Of a stretch of 64,000 nucleotides of DNA, positions 33,925 through 42,675 are shown piece after piece; within the stretch, counting starts at the first letter, position 1, and each line of letters opens with the position of its first letter. Both the position numbers and the translations under genes were made by a program. Source of the DNA: Microtetraspora malaysiensis (GTDB lineage Bacteria; Actinomycetota; Actinomycetes; Streptosporangiales; Streptosporangiaceae); NCBI RefSeq assembly GCF_001528665.1, contig NZ_BBYJ01000013.1, positions 118,422 to 182,421 of the forward strand, written 5' to 3'. The notes beneath the pieces are model-generated. The model was given only the letters and a program-made list of their open reading frames with translations, searched no databases and was not told the origin of the DNA.

Positions 33925-34937
33925 GGCTGCGTCTGGCTTCGGCTGCGCATCTCGCCGGCGATGCTGAGCCAGGCGGCGGCGAAGGAGCAGGCGAGGTCGG
34001 CGATGAGCTCCGAGCAGTGTTCGGGGGCGTTGTCGGTCAGGAACTCCTCCCCCCTCTCCGTTTGCTGGCACTGGGAGCTGAGCCAGCGCAGCATGGCGCG
34101 CCCCTTGTCGGTCAGGCGGACCGCGGGGTCCTTGCTGAGCTTCTGCAGGATGTCGGTGCGGCAGTCGAAGGACTGCAGGCTCTTGATCCGCTCTTGGAGC
34201 TTGTGCTCGGGGGTGAGCCGGTCGTCGGGGTTGCCGGGGCGGCGGCGCGCGGGCACGGGGTCGTCCCCCCTGTTCAGCCGGTCGCGCACGTCGCGGACGG
34301 TGCTCGGGGAGATGCCGGCCTTGCGCGCGATCTCCCGCGAGGAGGAGTCGGGGTAGAGGGCGATCAGCTCGCTGGCGTAGCGGCGGCCGTCGACGGTGTT
34401 GAGCGGGCGGACCCGCCCGTCCCGGCCGACCCGTTCGCGTACCTCGGCGGCGGTGCCGGGGGTGTCACGGCGGATGGCTCCCACGGTCTTGGCCGACAGT
34501 CCGGCCGCCTCGGCGATGGCGCGGTCGGACCAGCGGGGGTAGAGCCGGACGATCCGCGCCGCTGCGGCTTTGCGGTCGGCCAGGGACAACGGCAGGCCGT
34601 GCTGAATGTTGGACTTGACCGCCATGACGAAGGCGCCGGCGTCGTCGCAGTCGTGGAGGATGGCCTGGATCGTGTCGTCGCCGCGCAGCATCGCGGCCTT
34701 GAGCCGGTGCATGCCGTCGATGACGCGCATCGTGGTGCGGTGGACGATGATCGGCGGTAGGTCGTCCACCTCCGCGAGTGAGTAAATATGCTCCACATCT
34801 TCACCGTGAAGCCGCGGAGAGTCGGCCGGCAGCACGCTCTCGATCGGCAGGCTTACATGGTGACCGGATGACGGCGTCGGCAGGTGGACTGTAACGAGCA
34901 TAGGGTCGGTACGGTCGAGCTTGTCAGGTCCTGCCAC
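33921..34937 (-). CDS. StrR-like pathway-specific transcriptional activator
   Basis: 338 residues from GTG 34937, preceded by GGGGGAGAG; GTG 34985 and ATG 34901 are other in-frame starts. The N-terminal ParB-like part (SLPIESVLPADSPRLHGEDV; PPIIVHRTTMRVIDGMHRL) and two helix-turn-helix stretches (RAIAEAAGLSAKTVGAIRR, REIARKAGISPSTVRDVRD) are typical of the StrR, NovG and Tei15 group, which activate glycopeptide, aminocoumarin and streptomycin clusters. It is translationally coupled to the A-PCP gene and stands next to the long, repeat-rich spacer at 34986-35837, the best place for its operators. Confidence 0.93.
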   Translation of the reverse strand: MAGPDKLDRTDPMLVTVHLPTPSSGHHVSLPIESVLPADSPRLHGEDVEHIYSLAEVDDLPPIIVHRTTMRVIDGMHRLKAAMLRGDDTIQAILHDCDDAGAFVMAVKSNIQHGLPLSLADRKAAAARIVRLYPRWSDRAIAEAAGLSAKTVGAIRRDTPGTAAEVRERVGRDGRVRPLNTVDGRRYASELIALYPDSSSREIARKAGISPSTVRDVRDRLNRGDDPVPARRRPGNPDDRLTPEHKLQERIKSLQSFDCRTDILQKLSKDPAVRLTDKGRAMLRWLSSQCQQTERGEEFLTDNAPEHCSELIADLACSFAAAWLSIAGEMRSRSQTQP

Positions 34938-34985
34938 CCTCTCCCCCTGATTCAAAGCAGAATGTGTTGTACACCTGGCGTTCAC

Positions 34986-35277
34986 TACGGGTCAGCGCGA
35001 GGGAGATGCCGCCTCAGTGGCCACGATCACCCCGAGCACGGCGAGCATCTCACACACGCCGGGTTCGTCAAGATATTAGCGACGCATGACATATATGCCA
35101 TGACAGACCGTCTTACCGAATGCCGCCGAGTAAACGATTTCCGTTCACCTGATAGTTGCCGCGAATCCTCCCGCCGATCCCCCTTTAAAACCCGCTGACC
35201 AGGGGAAACAACCGTGTCCAGACTGGACAGGCAGCCAAATACGTCGTCGCCGACAGTTTGTCAAGGGCGATCTGTGA
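34986..35277. promoter_or_regulatory. AT-richer divergent spacer with a 16-bp palindrome
   Basis: This stretch and the next 140 bases are clearly lower in GC than the surroundings. ATGACATATATGCCAT at 35086-35101 is a palindrome with one mismatched pair around a perfect CATATATG centre, a candidate operator for a dimeric regulator. The spacer divides the leftward StrR/A-PCP operon from the rightward P450/C/NRPS operon. An alternative GTG start for the small ORF lies within it at 35214. Confidence 0.45.
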
Positions 35278-35423
35278 TGGTTATCAAAGGCGATTTCATC
35301 GCGGCTGAGGAACCGGACTCGCTCACCATGAATGAATTCCCCCGAGGCCATCTGGAGATTTTCTCGCATATTGAGACGGAGGGCGACCGGAAGACTTGTT
35401 TCGATACCGACGATCGCGCGTAA
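35278..35423 (+). CDS. Small ORF of unknown function in the regulatory spacer
   Basis: 48 codons from ATG 35278 with AAGGGCG upstream, or 69 from GTG 35214, behind AGGGGAAA. The predicted peptide is acidic, ends CFDTDDRA and stops at TAA, unusual in this GC-rich window. No family is recognised. It is included because it has a usable ribosome site, lies alone in an AT-richer island and the locus encodes a LanB-like enzyme that would need a peptide or carrier substrate. It may equally be non-coding leader sequence. Confidence 0.25.
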
Positions 35424-35524
35424 ATCCGGGACGCCCGCACGCAAGACCCGCTCGGATTTCAAGATGGCCAATCGGGTTTCGTGCCGATGAGGCCGAGTCG
35501 AGTGACGGGACATCACGATTCGCC

Positions 35525-35584
35525 GCAATGCCACGCAATCTCACACAATGCCGTGCAATGCCACTCAGAATCACGCAAACCCCA
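35525..35584. repeat. Six 10-bp phased repeats
   Basis: Units start at 35525, 35535, 35545, 35555, 35565 and 35575: GCAATGCCAC, GCAATCTCAC, ACAATGCCGT, GCAATGCCAC, TCAGAATCAC, GCAAACCCCA. The first and fourth are identical and the last is weakest. The spacing is about one helical turn, so all copies face the same side of the DNA. Located about 260-310 bases before the P450 start at 35838. Confidence 0.7.
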
Positions 35585-35606
35585 AACGGAGCGGGCGGGG
35601 CGAGGG

Positions 35607-35643
35607 CTGGCAGAACCTGACAGAGGACTGGCAGAACCTGACA
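35607..35643. repeat. Two identical 16-bp direct repeats, 21 bp apart
   Basis: CTGGCAGAACCTGACA occurs at 35607-35622 and again at 35628-35643, a spacing of 21 bases or two helical turns. This lies 195-230 bases before the P450 start at 35838, in a spacer with no convincing gene. The layout is that of a tandem activator-binding site. Confidence 0.75.
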
Positions 35644-35837
35644 ACAGTCCGCCCGGCCGGCGGCGCCGTACCACCCGGCCGGAACCCGCCGCGCCGGCAC
35701 CGCACACCGCAGGAGAGTCCCACGCGAGGCGCCCTCGCGGCCACCCGCCGCCCTGCCCGGCACGGTCGGGACGCAGCACGGGAGGGAGAAGTTCCGGCCC
35801 TCGACTAGCCGGGCACGACCCGACATGCTGGGGCGGC

Positions 35838-37073
35838 ATGGAGGTGCCCCAGCTGGCAGCGCAATCCCCGCCTTTGTGTCCTTTCAACCCCGATGATCCA
35901 TCGACGGTGGTGGACCCGTACCCGGGGTACCGGCTGTTGCGGGAACAGGCCCCCGTCTGCCACCTGCCGGAGCACGACCTGTGGCTCGTGACCAGGCACG
36001 CCGACGTCGTGGAGGTGCTGAGCTCCCCCGAGCGCTTCTCCTCGCGGCTGGGCATGGGCGCGGTGCCCCGCCTGCCCTCCCCCCGCTCGGTGGACTACCG
36101 GATCGGCGCCCCCGGCGTCAGGGTGCTGATCGCGACCGACCCGCCGGAGCACTCCAGGCTGCGCCGCGCGGTGCTCGCGCCCTTCTCCCGCTCGGCGGTC
36201 GCCAAGCTGGCCCCCAAGATCGAGGAGATCGCCGACGGGCTGGTGGCCGGGCTGCTGGCCAACGCCGAGCGCGGCACCGCCGACCTCTACCGCGACCTGG
36301 CGGGCCCGCTCCCGGTGCTGGTGCTCGCGGAACTGCTGGGCGTGTCCACGCAGGTGCGCGAGGAGTTCATGGAGTGGGCCGCGGTCATCACCGACGACCT
36401 CGACATGATCGGCGCCGCCGATTTCCAGCTCGGCCGCGGCTACGACATGTTCCGCTACTTCTACTCCGAGATCCGCCGCCGCAAGCTGGAGCCGGGCGAG
36501 GACCTGCTCAGCGTCGTGGCCGCCACGGACGCCGCCGGGCTGTCCCCCCACGAGGTGCTGGCCTTCTGCGCCTTCCTGCTGGTCGCGGGGATCGAGACGA
36601 CGGCCAACCTGTTCACCAACCTCATCGACATCCTGTTCCGCCACCCCGAGCTGAAGAAACGCCTGTGGGAGGAGCCGGACCTGGCGGAGGCGGTGGTGGA
36701 GGAGGCGCTGCGCTACGACACCTCCGTGCAGGGGCTGTGGCGCGCCACCGTGGCCGAAGACGAACTGGGCGGGGTGGCGCTGCCCGCGGGCGCGCGGCTG
36801 CTGGTGCTGTTCGGCTCCGCCAACCGCGATGAGGACGCCTTCCCCGGCGCGGACTCCTTCGACCCCGCCCGCGCCCCGAACCCGCACCTCGCCTTCGGCT
36901 ACGGCCACCACCGCTGCCTGGGCGCGGGGCTGGCCAAGACGGAACTGGTCATCGCGCTGCAGTCGCTGATCAGGGCGACCGGCGGCATCGAGCCCAACGG
37001 ACGGCCCGAGCGCAGGAACAGCCTGGTCCTGCGCGGCTTCACCGCCCAGCCGGTGACGGTATGGCCGAGGTGA
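35838..37073 (+). CDS. Cytochrome P450 (canonical I-helix)
   Basis: 411 residues from ATG 35838. The frame is open further upstream, but that part runs through the repeat-rich spacer and has no P450 similarity. Heme loop FGYGHHRCLGAGLAKTE, ExxR in EEALRY, C-helix DPPEHSRLRR and the canonical I-helix VAGIETTANL are all present; of the six P450s here this one has the fully standard oxygen-activation motif. It is the first gene of the rightward NRPS operon, and the C-domain gene begins 13 bases before its stop. An ordinary hydroxylation or epoxidation is expected, substrate unknown. Confidence 0.93.
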   Translation: MEVPQLAAQSPPLCPFNPDDPSTVVDPYPGYRLLREQAPVCHLPEHDLWLVTRHADVVEVLSSPERFSSRLGMGAVPRLPSPRSVDYRIGAPGVRVLIATDPPEHSRLRRAVLAPFSRSAVAKLAPKIEEIADGLVAGLLANAERGTADLYRDLAGPLPVLVLAELLGVSTQVREEFMEWAAVITDDLDMIGAADFQLGRGYDMFRYFYSEIRRRKLEPGEDLLSVVAATDAAGLSPHEVLAFCAFLLVAGIETTANLFTNLIDILFRHPELKKRLWEEPDLAEAVVEEALRYDTSVQGLWRATVAEDELGGVALPAGARLLVLFGSANRDEDAFPGADSFDPARAPNPHLAFGYGHHRCLGAGLAKTELVIALQSLIRATGGIEPNGRPERRNSLVLRGFTAQPVTVWPR

Positions 37074-38311
37074 GGCAGCTCCCCGCCTCGGTGGCCCAGC
37101 GCCTGTTGTGGGTGCTGGAGCGGTTCCGCGGCGAGCAGGGCGCCGCGAACTGCCCGATCGTGCTGCGCCTGCGCGGCCGGTTGGACGAGGAGCGGCTGGA
37201 GGAGGGCCTGTCGGCGCTGACCGCCCGGCACGAGAGCCTGCGCACGACCTTCACCGGCCGCGGCGCCCGGCTGACCCAGCTCGTGCACGAGCCCGGGCCG
37301 GTGAAGGCGGAGCGCCGCGACCTCACCTCTGACGACCCCGGCCGGGCCCTGCGCGAGGCGATCGCCGAGGAGGTGCGCCGGCCGGTGGACGCCGGGCGGT
37401 GGCCGGCCCGCACCACCCTGTTCCGGCTCGCCGACGACGACCACGCCCTGTGCGTCAACCTGAACCACGCGGTGACCGACGGCGGCTCGTGCGGGCTGAT
37501 CGTGCGCGACCTGCAGTCGCTCACCGGCGGCGGCCCGCCGCTGCCCCGCGTGGGCTGGCAGTACCCGCGGTTCTGCCGCTGGCAGGAGGACTGGCTGGCC
37601 GGCCCCGACATGCGCGCCGACCGCGCCTACTGGAGCGACCACCTGGCCGGCGCCCGGGTGCCGCGGCTGCCGCTGCGGGAGGCGGCGCCCGGCACATGGA
37701 TCAGTGCCACCGTCACCGGCGCCCTGGACGCGGCCACCGTCACGGCCCTGGAGCAGACCGCCCGCGCCCGGCGTACCACCCTCGCCTCGGCCCTGCTGGC
37801 CGTCTACTACCTGGTCCTGCGCGACCACACCGGCGACGAGGACCTGGCCGTCGCCTCGTTCCTGGCCAACAGGACCCGCGTCGAGCTGCGCGACACCGTC
37901 GGGCTGCTCGCGAACATGGCGGTGCTGCGCACCCGGATCGGCGACGGCGACGACTTCGGCGAGGTGCTGCGCCGTACCCATGCCACGGCCATGGGCGCCT
38001 TCGTCCACCAGCGGCTGCCCTACCAGCTCCTGCGCGGCGACACGCTCACCGAGCCGGGCCGCCGCCCGGACGACGTGATGTTCCAGGTCGTGCCCGAGCT
38101 GCCGGGAGGGCTGCGCGTGGCCGGGACGCAGGCCGAGATCGTCGTGGTCGACCAGCTCGCCAGCCGGTTCGAATGCGAGTTCCAGATCTATCCGCAGTAC
38201 GGCGGGCAGCGGATCGTGTTGTGCTACAACCGCGCCCGTCTCGAAGACGACCTGGCGAAACGGCTGGTCGGCGACTACATAGCAACGGCCAGGGCGGTTA
38301 CGTCCAGATGA
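37061..38311 (+). CDS. Stand-alone condensation-domain protein
   Basis: 416 residues. The core motif reads NHAVTDGG, so the second His of HHxxxDG, the catalytic one, and the Asp-Gly are kept while the first His is Asn. The tunnel and latch regions (VASFLANRTRVELRDTVGLLANM) match condensation and acyltransferase domains. No A or PCP is attached. Free C domains transfer a carrier-bound or CoA-bound acyl group to an amine or alcohol, and can release an NRPS chain by condensation with a soluble amine. Since neither NRPS carries a thioesterase, a release or acylation role deserves thought. Confidence 0.9.
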   Translation: MAEVRQLPASVAQRLLWVLERFRGEQGAANCPIVLRLRGRLDEERLEEGLSALTARHESLRTTFTGRGARLTQLVHEPGPVKAERRDLTSDDPGRALREAIAEEVRRPVDAGRWPARTTLFRLADDDHALCVNLNHAVTDGGSCGLIVRDLQSLTGGGPPLPRVGWQYPRFCRWQEDWLAGPDMRADRAYWSDHLAGARVPRLPLREAAPGTWISATVTGALDAATVTALEQTARARRTTLASALLAVYYLVLRDHTGDEDLAVASFLANRTRVELRDTVGLLANMAVLRTRIGDGDDFGEVLRRTHATAMGAFVHQRLPYQLLRGDTLTEPGRRPDDVMFQVVPELPGGLRVAGTQAEIVVVDQLASRFECEFQIYPQYGGQRIVLCYNRARLEDDLAKRLVGDYIATARAVTSR

Positions 38312-38452
38312 TGCCCAAATGGGGATGGTCCACAGTTGACCGGGCGAGTAGAGCCCGGTTGTTGCCGTGACCTGCATCGGTGTCTCATCGCCAAGACGTG
38401 GTGTTCCTGCCTTCCCGCCTTCCCGCCTCCCCGCCCACGGAGGGACAACTCG

Positions 38453-41400
38453 ATGAGCACGACCAAGCCGGCTTCCGGCCGCGCCGCTCCCAACCGCGTG
38501 CTCGGACCGGCCGACCTGCGGGAGGCCGTGGCCGGGATGCTGGGGATCGGCGCGGCCGACCTCGACGACCAGCAGGACCTGCTCGCGCTCGGCCTGGAAT
38601 CCATCGCACTGATGCGGGTGGCCAACCTCTTGCGCCGCGCGGGCGTGCGGGCCACCTTCGAGGACCTGGTGGAGGAACCGACGCTGGCCCGCTGGCTCGC
38701 GCTGCTGGCCGACGCCCGGCCCCGGCCCGCCCCCGCGGCGCCGCCGCCCCGGCGCGCGCCGGTCGATGACAGCGGCGAGCACGCGCTGGCCCCGATGCAG
38801 CAGGCGTACTGGATCGGCAGCCAGGACGGGCAACCGCTGGGCGGGGTGAGCGCCCACTTCTATGCCGAGTTCGACGGCGCGGACATCGAACCGGAGCGGC
38901 TGGAGGCCGCGGTGCACGCGCTGCTGGCCCGCCACGGCATGCTCCGCGCCCGCTTCACGCCCAACGGCGCCCAGCAGGTGCTGCCGGTCAGCCCGTGGCC
39001 GGGGCTGGCGGTGCACGACCTGCGGGGCGGCGCCGCGCAGGAGGAACTGGCCGAGCTGCGGACGCGGCTGTCGCACCGCCGCTTCGACACCGAGCGCGGC
39101 GACGTCTTCGACGTGGCGCTGTCGCTGCTGGACGGGGGCCGCACCCGGCTGCACGTCAGCATCTCGATGCTGGTGGCCGACGCGCAGAGCTACCAGGTCC
39201 TGCTGGCCGACCTGGCCGCGCTCTACCGCGACCCCGGTGCCGGGCGGGCACCGCTGGGCTACTCCTTCGCGCAGTATCTCGCCGACCAGCGAGACCTGGA
39301 GGACGCCGAGGCAGCGGCGGCGGCCAGGGACTACTGGCGCGGCAGGCTCGCCGAGCTGCCGGGGCCGCCGCGGCTCCCGCTCGCCGAGGGCGCCGGGCTG
39401 CGCGAGCACCGCGGCGTCACCCGCTACTACCAGCGGCTCTCCGCCGCGCAGGTGGCGCGGATCACCGCCTGCGCCCAGGCGGAGGCGCTGACGCTGCCGG
39501 TGGTGTTCTGCGCCGTCTACGCCGAGGTGCTGGCCCGCTGGAGCGCCGAGCCCCGCTTCCTGCTGAACCTGCCCACCTTCGGCCGCCGTGACCTGCACGA
39601 GGACGTCTCGCTGATCGTCGGCGACTTCACCAACATCACGTTGCTCAGCGTCGACGCCTCCCAGCCGGCGAGCTTCGCCGAGCGGGCCCGCGGCCTGCAG
39701 GCACAGCTCCGCTCCGATCTCACCCACGCCGACTACTCGGGCGTGGAGGTGCTGCGCGACCTGGCGCGCGAGGCGCCGGGCGACTGGCTGCGCGCCCCGG
39801 TGGTGTTCACCAGCGTCATCGGCATGGGCGAACTGTTCGGCCCGCAGGTGCGCGAGTGCTTCGGCACGCCGGTGTGGACCTCCTCCGAGACGCCGCAGGT
39901 GTGGCTGGACCAGCAGGTGATCGAGAGCGGCGACGGCGACCTGCTGATCAACTGGGATGTCGCCGACGGCGTGTTCCCCGACGGCCTGATCGACGCGCTG
40001 ACCGGCGCGTACGAGGAGGCGCTGACCTCGCTCACCGACGCCGGCTCCTGGCACCGGCCGCTGGCGATCCCGCTGCCGAGCGGCCAGGCGGCGGTGCGTG
40101 CCCGCGTCAACGACACCGGCGCCCCCCGCCGGCTGGGCCGGCTCCACCAGCGCTTCTTCGACCGCGCCGTCCGCGACCCGGACCGCACGGCCCTGCTGTG
40201 GGGCGAGTCGGGTGAGCTCAGCTACGGCGAGCTGGCCGACCGGGCCAAGCGCATCGCCGCCGGCCTGCACGCGGTGGGGGTCTCCCCCGGCGACACGGTC
40301 GCCGTGACCACGGCCAAGGGCCCCTGGCAGATCGCCGCGGTCCTGGGCGTGCTGGCCGCCGGAGCGGCCTACGTGCCGGTCGGGATCGACCAGCCTCCCG
40401 CGCGGCGGGAGCGGATGTACCGGACCGCGGGGGTCGAGGGCGTGGTCTGCGTCGGCGACGAGATCGTCCGGCTCGGCTGGCCGGGCGAGCTGCCGGTGTT
40501 CGACATCCAGCAGCTCGCCCGCTACCGGCCGGTCCTGCGCAACGGTGTCCGGCCCACCGAGGACGACCTCGCCTACGTGATCTTCACCTCGGGTTCCACG
40601 GGCGAGCCGAAGGGCGTGGAGATCACCCACGAGGCGGCGATGAACACCGTCGCGGCGGTCAACGAGCACTTCGGCATCGGCGAGCGGGACCGTGTCCTGG
40701 CCCTGTCGGCGCTGGACTTCGACCTGTCGGTCTACGACATCTTCGGGCCGCTGTCGGCGGGCGGCGCCGTGGTCCTGGTCGATGAGCTGGACCGCAAGGA
40801 GGCGCGAAGCTGGGGACGGCTGGTGCGGCGGCACGGGGTGACGGTGTGGAACTCCGTACCGGCGCTGCTGGACATGCTCCTGGTCGGCGGCGGCCTGTCC
40901 GGCCCGGCGGAGCTGCCACGCGTCGTCATGGTCTCCGGCGACTGGGTCGGCGTCGACCTTCCGGGCCGGGTACGGCGGCTGCGCCCCGATGCCCGCTTCG
41001 CGGCGCTGGGCGGTGCCACCGAGGCGGCGATCTGGTCGAACCTGCTGGAGGTGGAGCAGGCCAGGCCGGAGTGGACGGCGGTGCCCTACGGTTTCCCGCT
41101 GCGCGCCCAGCGCTTCCGTGTCGTGGACGGGCACGGCCGTGACCGGCCGGACTGGGCGCCGGGCGAGTTGTGGATCGGCGGTTCCGGGCTGGCCAGGGCC
41201 TACCGCAACGCGCCGGAGGCGAGCGCGGCGGCGTTCGTCCACGACGGCGGCGAGCGCTGGTACCGCACCGGGGACCGGGCCCGCTACCTGCCCGGCGGGA
41301 TGGTGGAGTTCCTTGGCCGTTCGGACACCCAGGTGAAGATCGGCGGGCACCGGATCGAGCTGGGCGAGATCGAAGCGGCCCTGGGGCGCCTGCCGTACGT

Positions 41401-41920
41401 GGACAAGGCGGTCGCGCTGGTGGTCGGCTCGGCGCAGCGCAGGATCGCCGCGGCGCTCGTGCGCGCGGACGGGGGAACCGACGGCGAGGTGGACGCGGCG
41501 GCCAAGCGGGCGCTGGCCGACGAGCTGCCCCCCTACATGGTCCCGGACGAGATCCTCACGCTGGCTGAGCTGCCGCTCACCGGAACCGGCAAGGTCGACC
41601 GGCGGCGCCTGGCCGCGCTGCTGGAGCGCACGCCCGCCGCCATGCCGCGCCCGGAGCCGCCCGCCGGGCCGACCGAGCAGGCGCTGGCGGCGATCTGGGC
41701 CGAGATCCTCCAGGTGGCCGAGGTCGGGCGCCGCGACTCCTTCTTCGGGCTGGGCGGCGACAGCCTGCAGGCGACCAGGATGCAGGAGGCGGTCCGCACC
41801 GGCCTGGGTGTGGCGGTCACGCTCAGGCAGCTGTTCTCCGCCCCCAGCGTCGCCGAGCTGGCGGCGGTGATCGACGCGGAGCGGGAGACGGCGGCGGACT
41901 ACGAAGAGGGCGGGATCTGA
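38453..41920 (+). CDS. NRPS: ArCP-Cy-A(Cys)-PCP
   Basis: 1155 residues from ATG 38453 with GGAGGG upstream. The aryl-carrier serine is in LGLESIALMRVANLLRRAGV near residue 50. The heterocyclization domain has SMLVADAQS near 238-246, with Ser in place of the first Asp of DxxxxDxxS. The A domain (FTSGSTGEPKG near 712) has pocket residues reading Asp-Leu-Tyr-Asn-Met-Ser-Leu-Ile-Trp, a cysteine code. The PCP serine is in LGGDSLQ near 1101, and the protein ends in an acidic tail (ERETAADYEEGGI) that could dock to the TubC domain of the second NRPS. It should join an aryl starter to Cys and form the first thiazoline. Confidence 0.95.
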   Translation: MSTTKPASGRAAPNRVLGPADLREAVAGMLGIGAADLDDQQDLLALGLESIALMRVANLLRRAGVRATFEDLVEEPTLARWLALLADARPRPAPAAPPPRRAPVDDSGEHALAPMQQAYWIGSQDGQPLGGVSAHFYAEFDGADIEPERLEAAVHALLARHGMLRARFTPNGAQQVLPVSPWPGLAVHDLRGGAAQEELAELRTRLSHRRFDTERGDVFDVALSLLDGGRTRLHVSISMLVADAQSYQVLLADLAALYRDPGAGRAPLGYSFAQYLADQRDLEDAEAAAAARDYWRGRLAELPGPPRLPLAEGAGLREHRGVTRYYQRLSAAQVARITACAQAEALTLPVVFCAVYAEVLARWSAEPRFLLNLPTFGRRDLHEDVSLIVGDFTNITLLSVDASQPASFAERARGLQAQLRSDLTHADYSGVEVLRDLAREAPGDWLRAPVVFTSVIGMGELFGPQVRECFGTPVWTSSETPQVWLDQQVIESGDGDLLINWDVADGVFPDGLIDALTGAYEEALTSLTDAGSWHRPLAIPLPSGQAAVRARVNDTGAPRRLGRLHQRFFDRAVRDPDRTALLWGESGELSYGELADRAKRIAAGLHAVGVSPGDTVAVTTAKGPWQIAAVLGVLAAGAAYVPVGIDQPPARRERMYRTAGVEGVVCVGDEIVRLGWPGELPVFDIQQLARYRPVLRNGVRPTEDDLAYVIFTSGSTGEPKGVEITHEAAMNTVAAVNEHFGIGERDRVLALSALDFDLSVYDIFGPLSAGGAVVLVDELDRKEARSWGRLVRRHGVTVWNSVPALLDMLLVGGGLSGPAELPRVVMVSGDWVGVDLPGRVRRLRPDARFAALGGATEAAIWSNLLEVEQARPEWTAVPYGFPLRAQRFRVVDGHGRDRPDWAPGELWIGGSGLARAYRNAPEASAAAFVHDGGERWYRTGDRARYLPGGMVEFLGRSDTQVKIGGHRIELGEIEAALGRLPYVDKAVALVVGSAQRRIAAALVRADGGTDGEVDAAAKRALADELPPYMVPDEILTLAELPLTGTGKVDRRRLAALLERTPAAMPRPEPPAGPTEQALAAIWAEILQVAEVGRRDSFFGLGGDSLQATRMQEAVRTGLGVAVTLRQLFSAPSVAELAAVIDAERETAADYEEGGI

Positions 41921-41922
41921 AC

Positions 41923-42675
41923 GTGGCGCCGGTCGCCGTCGTTACTGGCGCGGGCAGCGGCCTGGGCCGCCGCCTGGCCGTCAGCCTGGCCGCGGACAAG
42001 ACCTCCCTGGTGCTCGTGGGGCGGCGCGCGCACCTGCTGCTGGCCGCCCGCGAGGAGTGCGTGGCGGCCGGAGCCGGCCCGGAGCAGGTCCTGACGGTGC
42101 CGGCCGACCTGGCCGAGCCCGGCTCGGCCGCCCGCGTCGTCGCCGCGGCGAGCGAGCAATTCGGTGGACTCGACATGCTCGTCAACAACGCGGCCGCGGC
42201 CACCTTCGGCGCGCTGGAGCCGACCGACCCCGACGTCTTCACCCGGCTGTTCCAGACCAACGTGGCCGGGCCCGCCGCGCTGATCAGGCACGCGGCGCCG
42301 CTGCTGCGCCGCAGCCGCGGCACGGTCGTCAACGTGGGCTCCATCGGCGGGCTGCTGGCCGTGCCCGGCCGGTCGTTCTACGGCGCCACGAAGGCGGCGC
42401 TGCACCACCTGACCCGCTCGCTCGCGCGGGAGCTGGCGCCCGACATCCGGGTCAACGCCGTGCTGCCGGGAGCCATCGACACCGAGATGTACCAGGACCT
42501 CGGCCTGGACGAGGACGCGACCAGGAGGTTGAGAGAGGAAATGATCCGCACCACCCCGCTGGGAAGGATGGGAACACCGCAGGACGTGGTTCCCTGGATC
42601 CGGATGCTGCTCGGCCCGGACGCGTCGTGGATGACCGGCACGCTGCTCGTGGTGGACGGGGGACGCTCGTGCTGA
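41923..42675 (+). CDS. Short-chain dehydrogenase/reductase
   Basis: 250 residues from GTG 41923, two bases after the NRPS stop. Nucleotide-binding TGAGSGLGRRLAV, structural NNAA, catalytic Ser in NVGSIGG and YGATK, and the C-terminal GTLLVVDGG are all standard for classical NAD(P)-dependent SDRs. It overlaps the aminotransferase gene by seven bases, so the two may modify the same precursor, for example oxidising an amino-acid-derived alcohol before or after transamination. Substrate not assigned. Confidence 0.93.
   Translation: MAPVAVVTGAGSGLGRRLAVSLAADKTSLVLVGRRAHLLLAAREECVAAGAGPEQVLTVPADLAEPGSAARVVAAASEQFGGLDMLVNNAAAATFGALEPTDPDVFTRLFQTNVAGPAALIRHAAPLLRRSRGTVVNVGSIGGLLAVPGRSFYGATKAALHHLTRSLARELAPDIRVNAVLPGAIDTEMYQDLGLDEDATRRLREEMIRTTPLGRMGTPQDVVPWIRMLLGPDASWMTGTLLVVDGGRSC

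Noticed and set aside
35548..35808. A possible short protein containing the repeat WQNLTEDWQNLT upstream of the P450
   Set aside because: The repeat is explained by the 21-bp-spaced DNA repeats; there is no ribosome site and the composition after it is random Arg/Pro-rich.
35481..35837. An N-terminal extension of the P450 at 35838
   Set aside because: The in-frame upstream part has no P450 similarity and runs through the repeat arrays; ATG 35838 gives the normal family length.
36899..41350. A 1483-codon open frame antisense to the C domain and NRPS
   Set aside because: It runs opposite a gene with complete NRPS motifs, is very rich in Arg, Gly, Gln and His, and shows no domain; it is a high-GC shadow.
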